DNA of 64,000 bases, taken from the NCBI RefSeq assembly GCF_008831285.2, contig NC_045145.1:18740040-18804039 (forward strand), read 5' to 3'. Positions 58,441-64,000 of the stretch are shown piece after piece (position 1 is the stretch's first letter; every line of letters begins with the position of its first letter). Under the pieces are notes generated by a model, which was given only the letters and a program-made list of their open reading frames with translations, did no database searches and was not told the origin of the DNA. Source of the stretch: Nymphaea colorata (lineage: Eukaryota > Streptophyta > Magnoliopsida > Nymphaeales > Nymphaeaceae). Made by a program: the position numbers and the translations under genes.

Positions 58441-61400
58441 TCATGAAGCATCGCCACTGATGATATGCTTCCGTAGACCAGGAATGTGCACGTTGACAAT
58501 GTAATCCCTCCAGTCTATTGCTGCCACATCAAATGTGAAGTTGCTTCTCTCCACTCGCGACATTCTCTTCATCAATTTTTTTGCATTTGCGATATCAAAC
58601 CTGAAATTCCTCATATCAGGGCTACCCATTCCTTTTTTCTTTATTATAAAAGAGAAGCAAGTGGTACATTGTATATACGTGTGTTTGTGTGGATTTGTTA
58701 ACTTAAGCACCTTAACTTCTAATGTCAACTTAAAGCACCTTACCTTCCTTTATAACTAGTGTATGGCTCATATGTCACCGATAGCTTCCTTAAGATGTGC
58801 ATGTCTTTTGCCTTTTTCAATCTGCCGTTTTCCCCGATGGAAAAATATGAAGATATATCTGCCAGTGTGTCAAAGAGCTTCATCTTTTCTATATGAACAA
58901 ATTTTCCTTCTGAATCAATCAAAGGAAAGGAAAGATAGTGCTCATAACAGTGATTAAACAGCTCATCAAATCGCAGGGGGTTTATGGAACTTGTCCCAAT
59001 TTGATAAATATTCAGGCCAGCAACGCCTGATGATCCGTGCCTTACCAGTGCGGCCAAGATTGCGTTTATAACCATGTCTGCGGGCACCTAAAGTGATCAA
59101 ACATCCTCAACATGAGTTTACTGGCGAGTGGCAAGAGCGATGGAGGGAGAGAGAGATAAAGGGAGAGATGGCTACCAAGTCAACAATAGTCTTTCCTTCC
59201 GCTGTGAAGAGGTTAAGTTGGCCTTTCCCGTAGTAGACAATGAGTGGGTCTGCCATTCTAGAGAGCGAGCGAATAGGATGTTTTACTCAGTTTCCTTTCA
59301 ATTCTGAACATCAGGAAATTAAGTTAAGAGGGGCTGACCTGAGTCCTTGAATCCACCCCGGGAATGGGTCTTGGATTGTGCTTCCAATGATGGTAGGCCG
59401 AACAATGACTGTTGGGAGGTCGTTTGACATGCTTCCGATCACCATCTCGCCCATCGCTTTTGTGAAAGAATAAACATTTGGCCAACCGTGGATCTTTGCC
59501 CTGGTCCACAGGCAACAACCACCATTAGCACAAACCCTGCCCTCCATCGAACCCTCAGCATTCAGAAACATATAATAGCAAAACGGGAACACCATACGTC
59601 AGTAGGTTGAAAAAATGTAATCGTCATCACGTGCACAAAAAGCTGCAAAAAGCGTAAAACTAGTAAGAGAATTAAGAGAAAAAGGGAAATATACATCTTT
59701 GAGGGTTGGTTTGGTAACAAGTCAAAAAATAAGATAGATTCATGAAACACTTGCCATAAGGTTGAATGAATCTATTTCATTTTTTTTTTGACGTGGATTT
59801 ATGAGTGTTAGTGTTGCCAAACAACCCTAAAAACCTGGTTGTGGCAGCACCTACTACCAGTACTACGAGTCTTTGGTAAGAGAAAACACCAAGTGAAAGG
59901 TCAAATTAACTCTAAAGGTAGTAGGAAGAGGGAGAGAACATCAGGGAGCAGAAGATAAAGGGTAGATAATTCAGCAAGATCAGGTAGGTAGAAAGACGAA
60001 GCGATCAAGCAACAGCAAGAGCGGAAGAACAAGGAATAGGTGGCAAAAGGTGAAGCTGGTTCAAAGTCCATAAAATACCCACGCAAACTCAACTCACTCT
60101 CCATCCAAAATAGGCAACGATGGGCAAAGGGCACATGGATCTAAAGCGCAATTCATGGGGCCCAAGGTTGCGCATGAGGCCCACGTGCGTAGAGAAGAGA
60201 GGTTGAGCAACAACAATAGCTGATTAATAGAAGCTGGTTATTAATAGAAGCTGGTTATATGCACTCTTAAGAGCAATAACAATTAATCCAAGCTGGTTAT
60301 ATGCATGCACAATCTTCTTTCTATTTTTTGATGTGTATATTTTCAGAGTTATTCTCACCTTTCATCAAAGCTACCAAGTTATAAGGGCTGCCAGTGGAAT
60401 TTTGTGAATTGAGAAGCAAAAAAAATAAAAAAAAAAAGGTGGTAATGATCCTTCTTCTACATTAATCTTCACCGCTACGTGACATTTTTTTCGCTTTAAG
60501 CAACAAAATTTTTGTTTCACAACTTAAGAGAAATTTACATGGGCCGCCTCTTATTCAAAAATTTTCTGAAAAGTATGACATTCCCCAATAAATTAGAAAT
60601 CACAGGCATGCATGCAAGGTAAACCGGATAAAAAAAAGGAGTTTTGTCTGTTGACTGGCTCAATGCAACTTAGTTATTATTCCGAGTGCTTGTAGAAAAG
60701 CAAGCTACGACCGAAAACATGGCGGTTTTGGATACCTTTCGAGACCCAACTCTTTCATCCTTGGAGTTGCCGTGTTTTCTGCCCATCCTTCCAGAGCGTC
60801 GTTTATTCTCTTGGCTTCGGCTCCGATATCCAAGATGGGTGGGATTTCCTGAGAATGTGTTGCCATGGCTTCCTCTCGTGCAATGCTGTCTCCGAATGAG
60901 AATGCCCTTTCCTTTATCAGCCCAGTCCTCGGTCCATTCACATAAGCTACAATTTGAAAAGAAAGAAAGAAAAAGACAAAAGAATTATGCCCATTGACAA
61001 CTCTGTCTAGAGAGAGGGTTCAACAACCGATCAGAGTACTGCCAGTATTACCTGTGGAGACATGCAAGAAGACCTGAAGTTTCCTGCATCTTCTTGCAAG
61101 CTTTACCAGCCTCAACGCCCCATTGGTGTTTGTATTCAGAGCAACGTCATACCTGCTCAATTTAAAGTTTTAGAATGAATGCAGAAAATTTAAGGAGGAG
61201 ATAGGTAAGGAATCCACATGCATCTGCGAAGTACTTACCTTTCATCGAACCTCGTGTTCGCAGCACAACTTACAATTACGTCGACGTTGTCTGCAATATC
61301 CTTATGCACTTTTTCCTCCATTCCCAAAAAGTCCTCCTCAAGATGTCCAACTATTGGAACCAGCTTGCTTAGCATAAAAGCTTCATAAGAACTCCCGTGG

Positions 61401-62737
61401 ACTTCCTTCAAACGCTTGAAGATCTCGGCATTGATTATCTTGTTAAAGAACGAAAGTTCTCATCAATTTTCGTGAACGGAGATGCAAGGATCATGGCAAT
61501 TTTTTCAATCGTTACATGCTGCTGGCCGCAAGTATAAAGATCGAAATGGTGGTGGGAGAAATTTTAGTTCGTGCCATATGTAAGGCAATAAGTATTAAAA
61601 ATTTTTTACATATTTTTTTTCTTGTATAGCTGCGTCTTTCTACCACGTGAACCCGTTCTTAGAAGTCCCGTAAACAATTTCTTTAAATTAAAGTGACAAG
61701 CTCACGACTTTATGCATTCAATAGAAAAGTACCTTTTTTAACATTTTAAAAGTAAAGCAGTTCATATTATATAAAGTAACTACGAACTTTTTATGATGAT
61801 TATATTAAAATTCTATTCTTGGCAAAGGTAAAATAGTAAGGTAACTAAGTATTTTTTGATAAAAATTGTGCACATGGTGAAAATTAAATTAAAAAAAAAA
61901 AATGTGAAGAAGAGCCGCGAAGGGCCAAAACATGAAAATGGCTGACGATGGAAAGGAATAAACAAAACAAAAGTACCGAAAGAAAGTTGAATAAGGATAA
62001 AGATGGAAAGAAAAGAACAGAAACATGAAAACATGAAGGAGAGGTTCCAAACATTAGGGGGGCTGTCTGTCTCTTACTAAATGGAGTGTTTCGTGTTAAG
62101 CTGTAAATCTGAGGGAGGGTAAGTGCCCACATGTAAACAAACAAAAAATAAACATACTTCGTGTCTTAATCTTTTGTTCACAGCCTCTTGGTTTGGCCCT
62201 TGAATGAGAAGGAAAAGCTTGCCCACGTCAGGCTGACTCCGGAGGATCTTCTCTATGAGCACTGCATCATATCAAGCAAATATTAATTCTTAATCACAAG
62301 AGTTAAAACAACCGTAGGAACAAGTTAATGATTGTGAAAGTTATACGTTTTCCAACAAAGCCGGTTGTTCCTGTGATAAGCATGTTCTTATCTCGGAGGA
62401 ACTCCTCGATCCCTAGACCACATTCGTCCTCTTCGTCTTCTTCAGCCACCTCCCTATCCTTCGGCGTCGTCAATATTCCTGCCCTTGTGACGACCAAATC
62501 TCTTTTCGATTGAGATGTGCACTTTCGGTCCGCCATTCTCACGAGCGGAGCTGGTTGCGTGATTTTGAGCGGGAAAGAATTGAAGATGCAAGAGGCCGGC
62601 TGTGGTGTGGACGACCGGAGATGATGGGCAGGGATGATGAAGCTAACGGAATAATTCGCAGGCACTTGATTAGCTGCTAGACGTGTAGCATTCATTGTGG
62701 GAGGAGACATGAAAGAAAGGTGCCCTAAGCTAAACAT
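58441..62737 (-). CDS. FAR2: FAR-A: fatty acyl reductase, MS2/FAR2-like, complete, nine exons
   Basis: Exons on the minus strand: 62737-62347, 62261-62158, 61438-61239, 61152-61052, 60946-60736, 59500-59339, 59257-59176, 59087-58744 and 58600-58441; 584 codons plus TGA, all phases and GT-AG borders agree. N-terminal plastid-type leader, TGTTGFVGK at the end of exon 1, YSFTKAMGE in exon 6 (preceded by HGWPNV where other copies have WQNV), and the FAR C-terminal domain with DWRDYIVNVHIPGLRKH. The ATG at 62815 is in frame but only about 11 bp from the TATA box, hence probably upstream of the transcription start; 62737 (MFSLGH) is conserved in copies A, B and C. Introns carry no large insertions, so this copy best represents the ancestral gene structure. 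Expected site: plastid, tapetum or epidermis by analogy. Confidence 0.93.
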
Positions 62738-62825
62738 GATATGGTGATGAGGAAGGAAGAATATCTCGAGATTGATCTTTGCGGGAGGCTTGATAAGCTG
62801 AAGAGTTTCGAGCATTGCACATGTT

Positions 62826-62831
62826 CTTATA
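62826..62831 (-). promoter_or_regulatory. TATA box of FAR-A
   Basis: TATAAG in TGCTATAAGAACATG, 89-90 bp upstream of the ATG at 62737. Confidence 0.6.
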
Positions 62832-64000
62832 GCAGTTTCAACGCCAGCGGCATGCTATAGGATGGATGATTTTCTATTTTTCTTTTGGGTGTACGGTAGG
62901 TAGATCCATTCATTCTTGCCACCATTATTATATTTTTCTGCAGCTCTCATGAGAGGACCTTGTTCTTTCCATCTTTTAAGCACAAATAGGAGCGACGATG
63001 ATAATGGGAACGTAGATTGAAATCAAAAGGGCAACTGTGCGCGGGTCAAATCAGAGCGCTTAAAAAATTAACGGCGAGTGACAAGATTTAATTAACGAAG
63101 CTGGTTATGTACGTTCTACTGGTGCACACCGCTGCTAAAATTTCATGCGCCATTTTGATTAATGACGAAAATATCTTCATTTAATAGGAAAAAAAAACCT
63201 TCTTTGGAGGACAAAACCAAATCATAAAAGGACTTAAAAGACATTTTCTTTAATAATTTTCAAAATGCCATGGACAGTTTTTCTTTTGGCGCATGTTTGT
63301 TTTAATAATTGTTGTAAAAAAATCGTTTAAATTATTTCCTTTTTCATTATTTTTTTAATACTTACAGAACAAAAAATGAAATTTTATGATCATTAAAAAG
63401 GGAGGGTGGGGGACAATTTTTCAAATCCCCAACCACCCCCACCCGCAGTGAAAACCACCACTTCAAGCGGCAGTCCACCAGTTCAAGGAATCGGGTTTCT
63501 TGGTAACTATGGGCAAACTTAGCGGGGTCAAGAACCAGTTTGGCTTTGGGCCCTTTCCCGTGGTTGTCCCAATAGCGGCCCCACTTGCCGGTTAGTCCAT
63601 ACCAACTTATCAAAAGTTAAATTTAGATCAATCTATACTTATATCTGTTAAAATGCTTTTTAATAAAAAATTTTAGCTCTGCACACTCTACAACTCGGCC
63701 GCTTAAGACTAAACCAGCCAAACTCCAGCTCATCAAATTTTAATTTCACATGACTTCTAAGCCCAAGACCTTGTATTTATTTGGGCACCTAAAACAGTGT
63801 GCTGAGTCTGGAAAATGGTTTTCCTGTTTGCCTTGAGATATTTTTGCTACCCTAGTTTTGGGTCCCTTGAGATATTTCTATAGGTCTCCTCCATTTATTA
63901 ATTAAACAATTAAAAAATGTCAGAATTTGTCAATAAAACAATAAAAAAAGTCACAAACAGAGGCTTCGCTTACACAGGCAGACAACCACTTACTACCCCA
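62832..64000. other. FAR-A 5' flank
   Basis: 62832-63060 and 63590-63790 match the FAR-C flank, and 63840-64000 matches 30960-31080. A minus-strand frame at 63613-63362 reads GLTGKWGRYWDNHGKGPKAK and LVLDPAKFAHSYQETRFLEL; it looks protein-like but I do not recognise it, and it is not in the FAR-C flank. Confidence 0.5.

Overview
This window is nuclear DNA from a flowering plant. The evidence is multi-exon genes with GT-AG introns, plastid-type leader sequences, and nested LTR retrotransposons, hAT and CACTA DNA transposons, a TRIM element, LINE fragments and AT-rich intergenic sequence. I cannot name the species from the sequence alone.

The main content is a tandem array of alcohol-forming fatty acyl reductases of the MS2/FAR2 (MALE STERILITY 2) type, all on the minus strand. 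From 5' to 3' along that strand they are FAR-A (62737 to 58441), FAR-B (51474 to 46990), a decayed copy FAR-E (about 41240 to 39240), FAR-C (29868 to 24289) and FAR-D (2543 to 16, running off the left edge). FAR-A, -B and -C each resolve into nine exons with matching phases and no internal stop (584, 581 and 590 codons). They keep the TGxxGFxGK dinucleotide-binding loop and the YSFTK catalytic motif. A, C and D share promoter-proximal sequence, and A and C share 3' flanks, so the array grew by segmental duplication. B and E look like sister copies.

The rest is mostly broken or mobile DNA. At 5.2-6.8 kb there is a CYP86-clan cytochrome P450 pseudogene. At 11.7-16.9 kb there is a degenerate Copia element, and at 20.8-23.6 kb a dead hAT transposase with a tandemly triplicated internal segment. 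FAR-C carries a complete TRIM in intron 5 and a solo LTR in intron 7. From 37.2 to 57.0 kb, scattered plus-strand exons match the C-terminal half of DNA polymerase epsilon subunit B (DPB2). Both FAR-E and FAR-B lie between these exons, and a small Copia element splits one of them with a near-perfect target-site duplication.

The most unusual object is a 3.94 kb hAT-type element at 41849-45786 with a perfect 8-bp target-site duplication. It has no visible transposase. Between its subterminal repeats it carries exon pieces that I recognise as STE24 (CAAX protease), a KEA-type K+ efflux antiporter, an FtsH-like plastid protein and a U-box (PUB) E3 ligase, all in one orientation and partly fused: a Pack-TYPE gene-capturing transposon. 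Family identities come from memory of conserved motifs; no database search was possible.
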